DNA from: Pseudomonas sp. IPO3778
Lineage (GTDB): Bacteria > Pseudomonadota > Gammaproteobacteria > Pseudomonadales > Pseudomonadaceae
Length of the DNA stretch: 64,000 nucleotides
Assembly: GCF_013386825.1 (NCBI RefSeq)
Contig: NZ_JACARC010000077.1
Span: 1 to 64,000, forward strand
Direction: 5' to 3'
Shown: positions 35,037-43,738 of the stretch, piece by piece
How positions within the stretch are numbered: the first letter of the stretch is position 1
How the letters are laid out: every line of letters starts with the position of its first letter
Notes under the pieces: model-generated
What the model was told of the DNA's origin: nothing
Seen by the model: only the letters and a program-made list of their open reading frames with translations
Databases searched by the model: none
Program-made: the position numbers and the translations under genes

Positions 35037-36389
35037 TTACAGTCGTCCCAGATCGTTGACCAGGGCTAACAACATCACCCCGACCACCAAACTGATACCG
35101 ATCTGTATCCCCCAACCCTGCACCCGATCCGACAAGGGGCGACCACGCGCCCACTCGACCAGATAAAACAACAGATGCCCCCCATCCAATACTGGAATGG
35201 GCAACAAATTCAGAACCCCAAGGCTAATACTCAGATAAGCCAGGAAATTCAGGAAATCTACAACGCCCGACTGGGCAGAAGCGCCCGCCACTTTAGCAAT
35301 GGTTATCGGTCCACTCAAGTTTTTTACCGAGAGCTCGCCGAACAACATTTTCTTGAGTGAATCGAGGGTCAGCACACTCATGGTCCAGGTGCGTCTCGCA
35401 CCCTCGCCAATTGCCGCCAACGGCCCGAAACTCACCTCTCGCACCATCGAGGGTGGCCACTCGACACCTTTGACGCCCGCACCCAGGTAACCCCCGGCCG
35501 CCTTGGCTTCCCCGCGAACCGCCAGGGTCACAGGGACGTCGATTTGAGCACCATCGCGCTCAACTTTCAGCACAATTTTGGTATCAGGGCGTACACGCAC
35601 CAGGTCGACCACTTGCTGCCAGTCACTCAGCGCCTGGCCATCAAGGGCCAACAGGCGGTCGCCGGTTTTCAGACCTGCGGCCTGGGCCGGCCCCTTCGGA
35701 TCGAGCTCTGCCAGTACCGGCGGCAAGGCCGGACGCCACGGGTGAATGCCCAGGGACTTGATCGGATCAGGCTCCTCGGAACCCTGCAGCCAGTGGCTCA
35801 GGGTCAGCTCGCGCGGGGTTTCAGTGGTGGAATCCGGCTCACGCACCACCAGCTTCACGACGCCGCTTTCACCCATACGCCGCACCAACTGCAAATTGAC
35901 CGCGCCCCAACCGACGGTCGGCTCGCCATCAACTGCAACAATTTCCTGCCCGGCAGCCAGGCCAGCCTTGGCTGCCATGCTATCCGCTTCGACCGCACCA
36001 ATGACCGGACGCACCTGCTGACTGCCCAGCATGGCCAGTACCCAGAAGAACACAATGGCCAGCAGGAAGTTGGCGATCGGCCCTGCCGCAACGATGGCGA
36101 TACGCTGACGAACGGTCTTGCGGTTGAAGGATTGGTCCAACTGGTCGGCCGGCACTTCGCCTTCACGCTCATCGAGCATCTTGACGTAGCCACCCAACGG
36201 AATGGCCGCAATCACAAACTCGGTTCCGCGACGGTCGTGCCAGCGCAGTAACGGCATGCCGAACCCTACGGAGAAGCGCAGTACCTTGACGCCGCAACGA
36301 CGCGCGACCCAGAAATGGCCGAACTCGTGGAAGGTGACCAGCACACCCAGAGCAACCAGGGTGCCGACAATCATGTAGAGCGCACTCAT
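35037..36389 (-). CDS. rseP: Site-2 intramembrane zinc protease RseP (MucP)
   Basis: A 450-residue inner-membrane metalloprotease that cuts anti-sigma factor MucA/RseA after the first cleavage by the DegS-type protease, releasing the envelope-stress sigma factor. The zinc motif HEFGH lies at residues 21-25 inside the first membrane helix, and the third ligand is in NLLPIPVLDGGHL near 394-406. Two PDZ domains lie between, near 125-300. The position between dxr and bamA is conserved in gamma-proteobacteria. The length is typical. Confidence 0.97.
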   Translation of the reverse strand: MSALYMIVGTLVALGVLVTFHEFGHFWVARRCGVKVLRFSVGFGMPLLRWHDRRGTEFVIAAIPLGGYVKMLDEREGEVPADQLDQSFNRKTVRQRIAIVAAGPIANFLLAIVFFWVLAMLGSQQVRPVIGAVEADSMAAKAGLAAGQEIVAVDGEPTVGWGAVNLQLVRRMGESGVVKLVVREPDSTTETPRELTLSHWLQGSEEPDPIKSLGIHPWRPALPPVLAELDPKGPAQAAGLKTGDRLLALDGQALSDWQQVVDLVRVRPDTKIVLKVERDGAQIDVPVTLAVRGEAKAAGGYLGAGVKGVEWPPSMVREVSFGPLAAIGEGARRTWTMSVLTLDSLKKMLFGELSVKNLSGPITIAKVAGASAQSGVVDFLNFLAYLSISLGVLNLLPIPVLDGGHLLFYLVEWARGRPLSDRVQGWGIQIGISLVVGVMLLALVNDLGRL

Positions 36390-36442
36390 CTAATTTCTCC
36401 GCCTTTCAATCCAGTGCCTGAAGGCTCAAACACACCCAAAGG

Positions 36443-37633
36443 CTAACGCGTATTGCGGTTCAACCATTGCTCGGTCAAGGCCCGAGCCTTTGCATCCGCC
36501 TCAAACACGGCGCCCAGATCATTCACGGCGACTACGGGTTCAAGGTTCAAAACGTCCTCAATGATACCCGCGATCTGCGGAAAGCGGATGCGCCGGTCAA
36601 GAAACGCCGCCACCGCAACTTCGTTGGCCGCATTCAGCATCGCCGGCGCACTGTTGCCCGCCTCGGCAGCTTGCCGCGCAAGACGCAGGCAAGGGAAGCG
36701 CTGCTCGTCAGGCGCCTCGAAATCCAGACGGGCAATGGCAAACAGGTCCAACGGCGCAACCCCTGAATCAATCCGCTCCGGCCAGGCCAGGGCGTTGGCG
36801 ATCGGCGTGCGCATGTCCGGATTGCCCAACTGAGCCAACACCGAGCCATCCACGTAATCAACCAGGGAATGAATCACACTTTGCGGGTGGATCACCACCT
36901 CGACCTGATCCGGCCGGGCGTCAAACAACCAGCACGCCTCAATCAGCTCCAGGCCCTTGTTCATCATGCTCGCCGAATCTACCGAGATCTTGCGACCCAT
37001 GGACCAGTTCGGGTGAGCACAGGCCTGATCAGGGGAAACATGCTCCAGATCGGCCAGCGGCGTCTGCCGGAATGGACCGCCGGAGGCTGTCAGAAGAATC
37101 CGACGCACGCCGACCTGACTCAACCCACGGGCGAAATCACCGGGCATGCACTGGAAAATCGCGTTGTGTTCGCTGTCCAGCGGCAGCAGCACGGCCCCGC
37201 TCTTGCGCACCGCCTGCATAAAGAGCGCGCCGGACATCACCAGGGCTTCTTTGTTGGCCAGCAGAATTTTCTTGCCGGCATCAACGGCGGCCAGGGTCGG
37301 ACGCAAACCGGCCGCACCGACAATCGCCGCAACGACGGTGTCGACAGCAGGGTCTGCCGAAACCTGGCACAACCCCTCCTCCCCCACCAGCACTTGAGTC
37401 GCCAGGCCCGCGGCGCGCAGATCGTCCTGCAAACCACGCGCGGCAAGCGCTTGCGGCACGACGGCGTATTGCGGCGAGTGGCGCACGCACAATGCCAGCA
37501 ATTCGCTCAGACGGCTGAAACCGGTCAATGCGAACACTTGATAACGCTCGGGATGACGGGCAATGACATCCAGTGTGCTCAACCCCACCGAGCCGGTAGC
37601 ACCCAACACGGTGACCTGTTGCAGGCGGCTCAC
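36443..37633 (-). CDS. dxr: 1-deoxy-D-xylulose 5-phosphate reductoisomerase
   Basis: A 396-residue NADPH enzyme and the first committed step of the MEP pathway. The Rossmann motif VLGATGSVGLSTLDV is near residues 8-22. NKEALVMSG near 124-132 and LPLDSEHNAIFQC near 145-157 hold metal and substrate residues, and WSMGRKISVDSASMMNKGLE near 212-231 is the flexible-loop signature. I chose the GTG at 37633, which overlaps the cdsA stop (GTGA) and gives the family N-terminus (VSRLQQVTVLG). An ATG at 37648 would add five residues. Confidence 0.95.
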   Translation of the reverse strand: MSRLQQVTVLGATGSVGLSTLDVIARHPERYQVFALTGFSRLSELLALCVRHSPQYAVVPQALAARGLQDDLRAAGLATQVLVGEEGLCQVSADPAVDTVVAAIVGAAGLRPTLAAVDAGKKILLANKEALVMSGALFMQAVRKSGAVLLPLDSEHNAIFQCMPGDFARGLSQVGVRRILLTASGGPFRQTPLADLEHVSPDQACAHPNWSMGRKISVDSASMMNKGLELIEACWLFDARPDQVEVVIHPQSVIHSLVDYVDGSVLAQLGNPDMRTPIANALAWPERIDSGVAPLDLFAIARLDFEAPDEQRFPCLRLARQAAEAGNSAPAMLNAANEVAVAAFLDRRIRFPQIAGIIEDVLNLEPVVAVNDLGAVFEADAKARALTEQWLNRNTR

Positions 37634-38436
37634 GAAGCGGCCATCCACAGCAGTACGGCAAAGATCGGGATCGCGGCCGTCAGGCTGTCGATGCGGTCCA
37701 GCACGCCACCGTGACCCGGCAGCAGGTTGCTGCTGTCCTTGATCCCGGCCTGGCGCTTGAACATGCTTTCAGTCAGGTCACCGACCACCGAGATGAACAC
37801 GACCACGGCCGCCCCCACCAGGGACAGAAGCATTTCCTTGACGGTCCAGCCTCGCACCACACCCACTACAAGGGTAATCGCCAGGGTCAACGCCAGGCCG
37901 CCATACACGCCTTCCCAGCTTTTACCCGGGCTGACAGCCGGCGCCAGCTTGCGCTTGCCGAAAGCACGACCGGAGAAATAGGCACCGATATCGGCGCCCC
38001 ACACCAGCACCATCACCGCCATGATCAGCCAGTTACCCAACTGCATGTGCTTGATGTAGACCAGGCCTTGCCAGGCAGGCAACAGAATCAACAGACCGAT
38101 CACCAGCTTGCAGGCGACACTGGACCAATGGCTGCTGGTACCCGGAAACGTCAGCACCAGATAGGTCGCCAACGCCCACCACAACACCGCCGCACCCAGC
38201 ACCCAAGGTGCCACGTCCGGAAGGATGTACATCAGGAACATCAACAGCGCCACGGCAGCCGCATACACCACACGAGGCAACTGCGCAGCAAAACCGGCCA
38301 GGCGCGCCCATTCCCACGCACCCAGTGTCACCACCAGGCCGATGAACAGCGCAAAATTTGCGCCCTCAAGCAGGAAGAAGCCGCACAGGGCGATAGGCAG
38401 CAGGATCAGTGCCGTGATGATTCGTTGTTTAAGCAT
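37630..38436 (-). CDS. cdsA: Phosphatidate cytidylyltransferase
   Basis: A 268-residue polytopic membrane enzyme that makes CDP-diacylglycerol, the branch point of phospholipid synthesis. Seven or eight hydrophobic helices are visible. The CDS signature lies in the second half: GADIGAYFSGRAFGKRKLAP near 145-164, SPGKSWEG near 168, and the C-terminal KRQAGIKDSSNLLPGHGGVL, DRIDS. The start overlaps the uppS stop by one base and the end overlaps dxr by four. Confidence 0.97.
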   Translation of the reverse strand: MLKQRIITALILLPIALCGFFLLEGANFALFIGLVVTLGAWEWARLAGFAAQLPRVVYAAAVALLMFLMYILPDVAPWVLGAAVLWWALATYLVLTFPGTSSHWSSVACKLVIGLLILLPAWQGLVYIKHMQLGNWLIMAVMVLVWGADIGAYFSGRAFGKRKLAPAVSPGKSWEGVYGGLALTLAITLVVGVVRGWTVKEMLLSLVGAAVVVFISVVGDLTESMFKRQAGIKDSSNLLPGHGGVLDRIDSLTAAIPIFAVLLWMAAS

Positions 38437-39191
38437 TAAACCCGGGCTCCAGCTTCGATCTGCTCGCTCGTTTTACCGAAGCGACGCTGACGGGAAGCGA
38501 AATCGGCCAGCGCGTTGCGCATGGCATCGTGTTTGAAGTCCGGCCAGAACAGGTCGGAGAAGTACAATTCGGTATAGGCCAACTGCCACAACAGGAAGTT
38601 GCTGATGCGGTGGTCGCCACCGGTACGAATGCACAGGTCGGGCAACGGCAGGTCGCCGGTCACCAGACAGGTTTGCAACAGTTCGGGCGTGATGTCTTCC
38701 GGTCGCAGATGACCGGCCTGCACTTCCCGGGCGAGGCGTTGCGCTGCCTGGGCGATATCCCACTGGCCGCCGTAGTTGGCTGCAATTTGCAGCACAAAAC
38801 GGTTACTGCCGGCAGTGATCGCCTCGGCTTCACGCATGGCCGCTTGCAGCTCGGGATGGAACCGCGAGCGGTCACCGATGATGCGCAGGCTGATGTTGTT
38901 CTCGTTCAGGCGCTTGGCCTCACGACGCAGAGCCTTGAAGAACAGGTCCATCAAGGCACTGACCTCCTCGGCCGGACGTTGCCAGTTTTCACTGGAGAAC
39001 GCGAACAGGGTCAGCACTTCGACCTTGGCCTCGGCGCACACCTCAATCACCGCACGCACTGCGTCGACACCCGCTTTATGCCCGGCAACACCCGGCATAA
39101 AGCGTTTTTTCGCCCAGCGATTATTCCCGTCCATGATGATCGCGACATGGCGCGGCACCACAGAGGGTACAGTCTGCTTGGTCTTTTCCAT
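38436..39191 (-). CDS. uppS: Undecaprenyl diphosphate synthase (isoprenyl transferase)
   Basis: A 251-residue cis-prenyltransferase that builds the C55 lipid carrier for peptidoglycan and O-antigen from isopentenyl diphosphate. The P-loop HVAIIMDGNNRWAKKR lies near residues 15-30 with the catalytic Asp in IMDGN. AFSSENW near 71-77 and the C-terminal DLCIRTGGDHRISNFLLWQ near 195-213 are also diagnostic. It lies 17 bases after frr and overlaps cdsA. Confidence 0.97.
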   Translation of the reverse strand: MEKTKQTVPSVVPRHVAIIMDGNNRWAKKRFMPGVAGHKAGVDAVRAVIEVCAEAKVEVLTLFAFSSENWQRPAEEVSALMDLFFKALRREAKRLNENNISLRIIGDRSRFHPELQAAMREAEAITAGSNRFVLQIAANYGGQWDIAQAAQRLAREVQAGHLRPEDITPELLQTCLVTGDLPLPDLCIRTGGDHRISNFLLWQLAYTELYFSDLFWPDFKHDAMRNALADFASRQRRFGKTSEQIEAGARV

Positions 39192-39208
39192 GAAGGCGTC
39201 CTGACCCC

Positions 39209-39766
39209 TTATACGGCCATCAGGTCCTTTTCTTTGTCTTCCGTGGCCTTGGTGATCTGGGCCTCGGCGTCTTTAGTCAGCTTATCGATATCAGCAACGG
39301 CACGACGCTCTTCGTCTTCGCTGATTTCCTTGTCCTTGACCAGCTTTTTCAGGTCACCCAGGGCATCACGACGGATGTTGCGCACGGCAACACGCGCATC
39401 TTCAGCCGCGCTGCGGGCCTGCTTGGTGAAGCCCTTGCGGGTCTCTTCAGTCAGGGCAGGCATGGAGATCAGCAGCAATTCGCCCAGGTTGGTCGGATTG
39501 AGGTTCAAACCGGCGCTCTGGATGGCCTTGTCGACGGCACCGAGCATGTTGCGCTCAAAAGCCACGACCTGCAGGGTGCGGGAGTCTTTTACAGTGATGT
39601 TGGCCACTTGGGTGATGGAGGTATCAGCGCCGTAGTACGGCACCATCACACTGCCCAGAATGCTTGGGTGGGCCTTGCCGGTACGAATCTGGCCAAATGC
39701 ATGGTTCAGAGAGTCCAGGGATTTCTGCATGCGCTCTTGAGCGTCTTTTTTGATTTCGTTGATCAT
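39209..39766 (-). CDS. frr: Ribosome recycling factor
   Basis: A 185-residue two-domain protein that, with EF-G, splits the ribosome after termination. It begins MINEIKKDAQERMQKSLDSL, contains RTGKAHPSIL near 28-37 and VPYYGADTSITQVANI near 43-58. It ends in the coiled helical domain with RRDALGDLKKLVKDKEISED near 133-152. The start overlaps the pyrH stop by four bases, the usual pyrH-frr coupling. Confidence 0.98.
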   Translation of the reverse strand: MINEIKKDAQERMQKSLDSLNHAFGQIRTGKAHPSILGSVMVPYYGADTSITQVANITVKDSRTLQVVAFERNMLGAVDKAIQSAGLNLNPTNLGELLLISMPALTEETRKGFTKQARSAAEDARVAVRNIRRDALGDLKKLVKDKEISEDEERRAVADIDKLTKDAEAQITKATEDKEKDLMAV

Positions 39767-40506
39767 TGTTCGATTTCCTCGATCAGAGTCCCTTCCGCGC
39801 CGCCGTGTACGATGTTCAGCAGGGCGCCGGGCTTGTTCATGTTAAATACGCGCAGCGGCATCTTGTGATCGCGGCACAAGCAAATAGCCGTCAGGTCCAT
39901 CACGCCCAGCTTGCGATCCAGTACTTCATCATAAGTCAGATGATCGAACTTCTCGGCATGCGGGTCTTTGAATGGGTCTGCAGTGTAAACACCGTCAACC
40001 TTGGTGGCCTTGAGCACCACGTCCGCGTTGATCTCGATACCGCGCAGGCAGGCTGCCGAGTCGGTGGTGAAGAACGGGTTACCGGTACCGGCAGCAAAAA
40101 TCACTACTTCCTTGGCATCCAGGTGGCGCATGGCTTTGCGACGATCATAGTGATCCGTTACGCCGACCATGGAAATAGCCGACATGACGATAGCGGTGAT
40201 GTTGGCACGCTCCAGGGCGTCGCGCATGGCCAGGGCGTTCATCACAGTGGCCAGCATGCCCATGTGGTCGCCAGTCACCCGATCCATGCCAGCAGCGCTC
40301 AGCGCCGCACCGCGGAACAGGTTGCCACCGCCGATCACCAGACCGACCTGAACACCGATACCGACCAGTTGGCCGACTTCCAGCGCCATGCGGTCGAGCA
40401 CCTTCGGATCGATCCCGAACTCTTCCGAGCCCATCAGGGCCTCGCCGCTAAGTTTGAGTAGAATGCGTTTATAGCGAGCCTGATAACCACTGCCCTGCTG
40501 AGCCAT
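39763..40506 (-). CDS. pyrH: Uridylate kinase
   Basis: A 247-residue hexameric UMP kinase of the amino-acid kinase fold. Blocks are RILLKLSGEALMG near residues 13-25, VIGGGNLFRG near 55-64, and GTGNPFFTTDSAACLRGIEI near 139-158. I chose the ATG at 40506 (MAQQGSGYQARYKRI) because AGGAG lies 10 bases upstream; the frame extends to 40548 without support. It overlaps frr. A terminator-like hairpin separates it from tsf, so it probably has its own promoter in 40507-40658. Confidence 0.97.
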   Translation of the reverse strand: MAQQGSGYQARYKRILLKLSGEALMGSEEFGIDPKVLDRMALEVGQLVGIGVQVGLVIGGGNLFRGAALSAAGMDRVTGDHMGMLATVMNALAMRDALERANITAIVMSAISMVGVTDHYDRRKAMRHLDAKEVVIFAAGTGNPFFTTDSAACLRGIEINADVVLKATKVDGVYTADPFKDPHAEKFDHLTYDEVLDRKLGVMDLTAICLCRDHKMPLRVFNMNKPGALLNIVHGGAEGTLIEEIEQ

Positions 40507-40658
40507 TGCGAATCTCTCCTGCGGCGTTTTTTTGAAAATTCTTGGCAAGCCGTTTACGGCCTGCGTTCACTCTAGCTGGACGCTGTCACAGCGCCATCGG
40601 AACACGGCTTTGTAAGCCAGTTCCAAAGGGAAACCAATAAAATTGATCACCCCATTTG

Positions 40659-40694
40659 AAAAGAGGCTGCGCGCGTAAGCGGGCAGCCTCTTTT
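40659..40694 (-). terminator. Intrinsic terminator after tsf
   Basis: AAAAGAGGCTGC and GCAGCCTCTTTT form a perfect 12-base-pair arm pair around a 12-base loop that can itself pair, and end in T residues on either strand. It lies about 20 bases after the tsf stop. Confidence 0.85.
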
Positions 40695-40715
40695 GGGCGA
40701 CAGTTGAAAACTGTC

Positions 40716-41579
40716 TTACTGCTTGGCGGCAGCCAGCTGGGCAGCAACTTCTTCAGCGAAGTTGTCGACCGGCTTCTCGATACCGTCGCCTACTTTGTAG
40801 TAGGTGAAGGAAACGATTTCAGCACCGGCTTTCTTGGCCAGTTCGCCAACCTTGATTTCAGGGTTCTTGACGAACGCCTGCTCAACCAGGGAAGCCTCAG
40901 CCAGGAACTTGCTGATACGGCCTTTGATCATGTTTTCAACGATGTTTTCCGGCTTGCCGGCGATCTTGTCAGCGTTGAGGCTCAGGAACACGGCTTTTTC
41001 GCGTTCGATGGCTTCAGCGGACACTTCCGATGGCAGCAGGAATTCAGGGTTGCTGGCGGCTACGTGCATAGCGATGTCTTTGGCCAGTTCAACGTTGCCG
41101 CCTTTGAGGGCAACCACAACGCCGATCTTGTTACCGTGCAGGTAACCACCGACAACATCGCCTTCAACGCGAGCCAGGCGACGGATGTTGACGTTTTCGC
41201 CAACCTTGCCGACCAGTACCAGGCGAGCAGCTTCTTGAGCTTCGATCAGCGGAGCAACATCAGTCAGCTTGTCGGCGAACGCTTTTTCAACGCTTGCAGC
41301 AACAAATGCCTTGAAGTCGTCCTGCAGAGCCAGGAAGTCAGTCTGGGAGTTCACTTCCAGCAGAACGGCAGTTTTACCGTCTTCTTTAAGCGCGATTGCG
41401 CCTTCAGCAGCGACGTTGCCTGCTTTCTTGGCAGCCTTGATGGCGCCCGAGGCACGCATGTCATCAATGGCTTTTTCGATGTCGCCGCCGGCCTTGGTCA
41501 AGGCCTTTTTGCAATCCATCATGCCTTCGCCGGTACGCTCACGCAGTTCTTTAACCAACGCTGCAGTAATCTCTGCCAT
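40716..41579 (-). CDS. tsf: Translation elongation factor Ts
   Basis: The 287-residue nucleotide exchange factor for EF-Tu. The N-terminal UBA-like part has LVKELRERTGEGMMDCKKAL near residues 8-27. ALKEDGKTAVLLEVNSQTDF near 61-80 contains the TDF contact with EF-Tu. The ATG at 41579 (MAEITAALVKEL) is the family start; the upstream extension is not supported. It follows rpsB with a perfect terminator-like palindrome in between, as in other rpsB-tsf operons. Confidence 0.98.
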   Translation of the reverse strand: MAEITAALVKELRERTGEGMMDCKKALTKAGGDIEKAIDDMRASGAIKAAKKAGNVAAEGAIALKEDGKTAVLLEVNSQTDFLALQDDFKAFVAASVEKAFADKLTDVAPLIEAQEAARLVLVGKVGENVNIRRLARVEGDVVGGYLHGNKIGVVVALKGGNVELAKDIAMHVAASNPEFLLPSEVSAEAIEREKAVFLSLNADKIAGKPENIVENMIKGRISKFLAEASLVEQAFVKNPEIKVGELAKKAGAEIVSFTYYKVGDGIEKPVDNFAEEVAAQLAAAKQ

Positions 41580-41717
41580 TTTCAAAATCCTCTTGGATAG
41601 GTTTTCAACCATTCCACCCGATTGAACGGGCGATCAATTCTTCCCGAACCACCCTTGTAGGCCGCTGCACGTTACAAGTGATGTAGCTGCGCTGCCGACA
41701 AATGGTTTTCGAGGTGG

Positions 41718-41746
41718 CAAAAAGGGGGCCAAGCCCCCTTTTTGCT
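41718..41746 (-). terminator. Partial terminator between rpsB and tsf
   Basis: GCAAAAAGGGGGC-CAA-GCCCCCTTTTTGC is a perfect 13-base-pair palindrome starting 25 bases after the rpsB stop. A terminator in this spacer is known to set the rpsB:tsf ratio in other bacteria. Confidence 0.85.
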
Positions 41747-41771
41747 TACTGAGTCAACGCCAAGGCGTCAG

Positions 41772-42509
41772 TTACTCAGCTGCTGCTACCGGAGCTTCTT
41801 CAACGAACTGCTCGGTGCCGCCAGCAACGTGGTTGCGGCCACGGATTACAGCGTCAGCCATCGAACCCATGTACAGCTGGATAGCGCGGATTGCGTCATC
41901 GTTGCCTGGGATGATGTAGTCAACGCCTTCCGGGCTGCTGTTGGTATCGACTACGCCGATAACCGGGATGCCCAGCTTGTTGGCTTCGGTGATCGCGATG
42001 CGCTCGTGATCAACGTCGATAACGAACAGTGCGTCAGGCAGACCGCCCATGTCCTTGATACCACCCAGGGAACGATCGAGCTTTTCCAGGTCGCGAGTGC
42101 GCATCAGCGCCTCTTTCTTGGTCAGCTTGGCGAAAGTACCGTCTTCGGCTTGCACTTCAAGGTCACGCAGACGCTTGATGGAAGCACGGATGGTTTTGAA
42201 GTTGGTCAGCATGCCGCCCAACCAGCGGTGATCGACGTACGGCGAACCGCAACGTGCTGCTTCTTCAGCAACGATCTTGCCAGCGGAACGCTTGGTGCCG
42301 ACGAACAGAATCTTGTTTTTGCCCTGGGCCAGACGCTCTACGAAAGTCAGAGCTTCGTTGAACATTGGCAGGGTTTTTTCAAGGTTGATAATGTGGATCT
42401 TGTTACGCGCGCCGAAAATGTACTTACCCATTTTCGGGTTCCAGTAACGGGTCTGGTGACCGAAGTGCACACCGGCCTTCAGCATATCGCGCATGTTGAC
42501 TTGGGACAT
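41772..42509 (-). CDS. rpsB: 30S ribosomal protein S2
   Basis: A 245-residue ribosomal protein. The start MSQVNMRDMLKAGVHFGHQT and blocks RYWNPKMGKYIFGARNKIHI (37-56 region), FVGTKRSAG and DHRWLGGMLTNFKT are diagnostic of S2. It heads the operon reading leftward toward tsf and pyrH. A conserved structured leader (42510-42642) and a GC-rich start region near the promoter suggest S2 autoregulation and stringent control. Confidence 0.98.
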   Translation of the reverse strand: MSQVNMRDMLKAGVHFGHQTRYWNPKMGKYIFGARNKIHIINLEKTLPMFNEALTFVERLAQGKNKILFVGTKRSAGKIVAEEAARCGSPYVDHRWLGGMLTNFKTIRASIKRLRDLEVQAEDGTFAKLTKKEALMRTRDLEKLDRSLGGIKDMGGLPDALFVIDVDHERIAITEANKLGIPVIGVVDTNSSPEGVDYIIPGNDDAIRAIQLYMGSMADAVIRGRNHVAGGTEQFVEEAPVAAAE

Positions 42510-42642
42510 GATAGTTCCTTAATAAGTCGGGTTTGGCCTCCACGTATCCCAATGACCAACCAGCGGCATTCGCCTCCGGCACCCAGGTCATCGTGTCGAC
42601 ACGTGTGTGGATTTAAGCTTTGCGGGGTATCCCCGGAAAGCG
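42510..42642 (-). promoter_or_regulatory. Structured rpsB leader, S2 autoregulatory element
   Basis: On the minus strand the leader contains a GGGG-AU-CCCC hairpin, then an ATGACC/GGTCAT stem. It then carries GGTCATTGGGATACGTGG followed by AGGC, which I recognise as the conserved core of the gamma-proteobacterial rpsB leader bound by S2. AAGGAAC precedes the ATG. Together with the rpsB and map promoters it accounts for most of the 385-base rpsB-map gap. Confidence 0.75.
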
Positions 42643-42648
42643 GCGCAT

Positions 42649-42677
42649 TTTATACCACAGAGCTTGCAAAAACGAAA
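42649..42677 (-). promoter_or_regulatory. Candidate rpsB promoter
   Basis: TATAAA (42649-42654) lies 17 bases from a weak -35 TTTCGT (42672-42677), read on the minus strand. The sequence after the -10, TGCGCCGC, is the GC-rich discriminator typical of stringently controlled ribosomal promoters. Confidence 0.55.
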
Positions 42678-42773
42678 CCCGCAATCACATTTGCCGTCAG
42701 TCGCTTTTGCCTAAGCCTTTGAATAGAGCCAGAATGACCCCATCTTCATAGACAGAAGCGATCGCCAGACGCT

Positions 42774-42802
42774 CATGGTTTCACCCCCGCGTCTGCTAGA
42801 AT
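42774..42802 (+). promoter_or_regulatory. Candidate map promoter
   Basis: A good -10, TAGAAT (42797-42802), sits 17 bases after a poor -35 (CATGGT). It would start the map transcript about 85 bases before its ATG. Confidence 0.4.
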
Positions 42803-42894
42803 CGCGTTTTTTGGGCTTGTGCGAATTCTGCAACCCTTTGTCGCGCACCCGTAAACCGTATTGATTTCAGCGCGTCGCGCTAGAGAGAGCCTGT

Positions 42895-43677
42895 ATGACC
42901 GTCACCCTCAAAACCGCCGAAGACATCGCTGGCATGCGCGTTGCCGGCAAACTGGCTGCCGACGTGCTGGAAATGATTGCCGAACACGTCAAGCCCGGCG
43001 TCACCACCGAAGCGCTGGACCGCATCTGCCACGACTATATTGTCGACGTGCAAAAGGCCATCCCTGCGCCGCTGAACTACAAAGGCTTCCCCAAGTCGAT
43101 CTGCACCTCGATCAACCACGTGGTGTGCCACGGGATTCCCGGCGACAAGCCGCTGAAAGACGGCGATACCCTGAACATCGACGTCACCGTGATCAAGGAC
43201 GGCTACCACGGCGACACCAGCCGCATGTTCCACGTCGGCAGCGTGCCAGTGTGGGCCGAGCGTCTGTCCCAGGTCACCCAGGAATGCATGTACAAGGCCA
43301 TCGAGATCGTCAAGCCCGGCTGCCGCCTGGGTGACATCGGTGAGATCATCCAGAAGCACGCCGAAAAGAACGGCTTCTCGGTGGTCCGTGAGTTCTGCGG
43401 CCACGGCATCGGCAAGGTGTTCCACGAAGAGCCACAGATCCTGCACTACGGCCGCGCCGGCACCGGCATGGAACTCAAGGCAGGCATGACCTTCACCATC
43501 GAGCCGATGATCAACCAGGGCAAGGCCGACACCAAGGTGCTGGGCGACGGCTGGACCGCCATCACCAAGGACCGCAAGCTCTCGGCCCAATGGGAACACA
43601 CCCTGCTGGTAACCGACACCGGCTACGAGATCTTCACCCTGCGCGCCGATGACACGATTCCTCGCGTTTCGGCGTAA
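42895..43677 (+). CDS. map: Methionine aminopeptidase, type I
   Basis: A 260-residue dinuclear metallopeptidase that removes the initiator Met. The substrate His is in VCHGIPGDKPLKDGDTLNID near 78-97, and metal ligands are the Asp in NIDVTVIKDGYHGDTSRMF. Further ligands are the His in CGHGIGKVFHEEP near 170, the Glu in TIEPMIN and the Glu in WEHTLLVT. AGAGAGCC precedes the ATG. Divergent from rpsB and followed 61 bases later by glnD, the standard rpsB-map-glnD neighbourhood. Confidence 0.97.
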   Translation: MTVTLKTAEDIAGMRVAGKLAADVLEMIAEHVKPGVTTEALDRICHDYIVDVQKAIPAPLNYKGFPKSICTSINHVVCHGIPGDKPLKDGDTLNIDVTVIKDGYHGDTSRMFHVGSVPVWAERLSQVTQECMYKAIEIVKPGCRLGDIGEIIQKHAEKNGFSVVREFCGHGIGKVFHEEPQILHYGRAGTGMELKAGMTFTIEPMINQGKADTKVLGDGWTAITKDRKLSAQWEHTLLVTDTGYEIFTLRADDTIPRVSA

Positions 43678-43738
43678 TGGTTGCACCGGTTTTCTAATAG
43701 CGACGCTGTGACCCATAGATAGAAAGGAAAACCGATCG

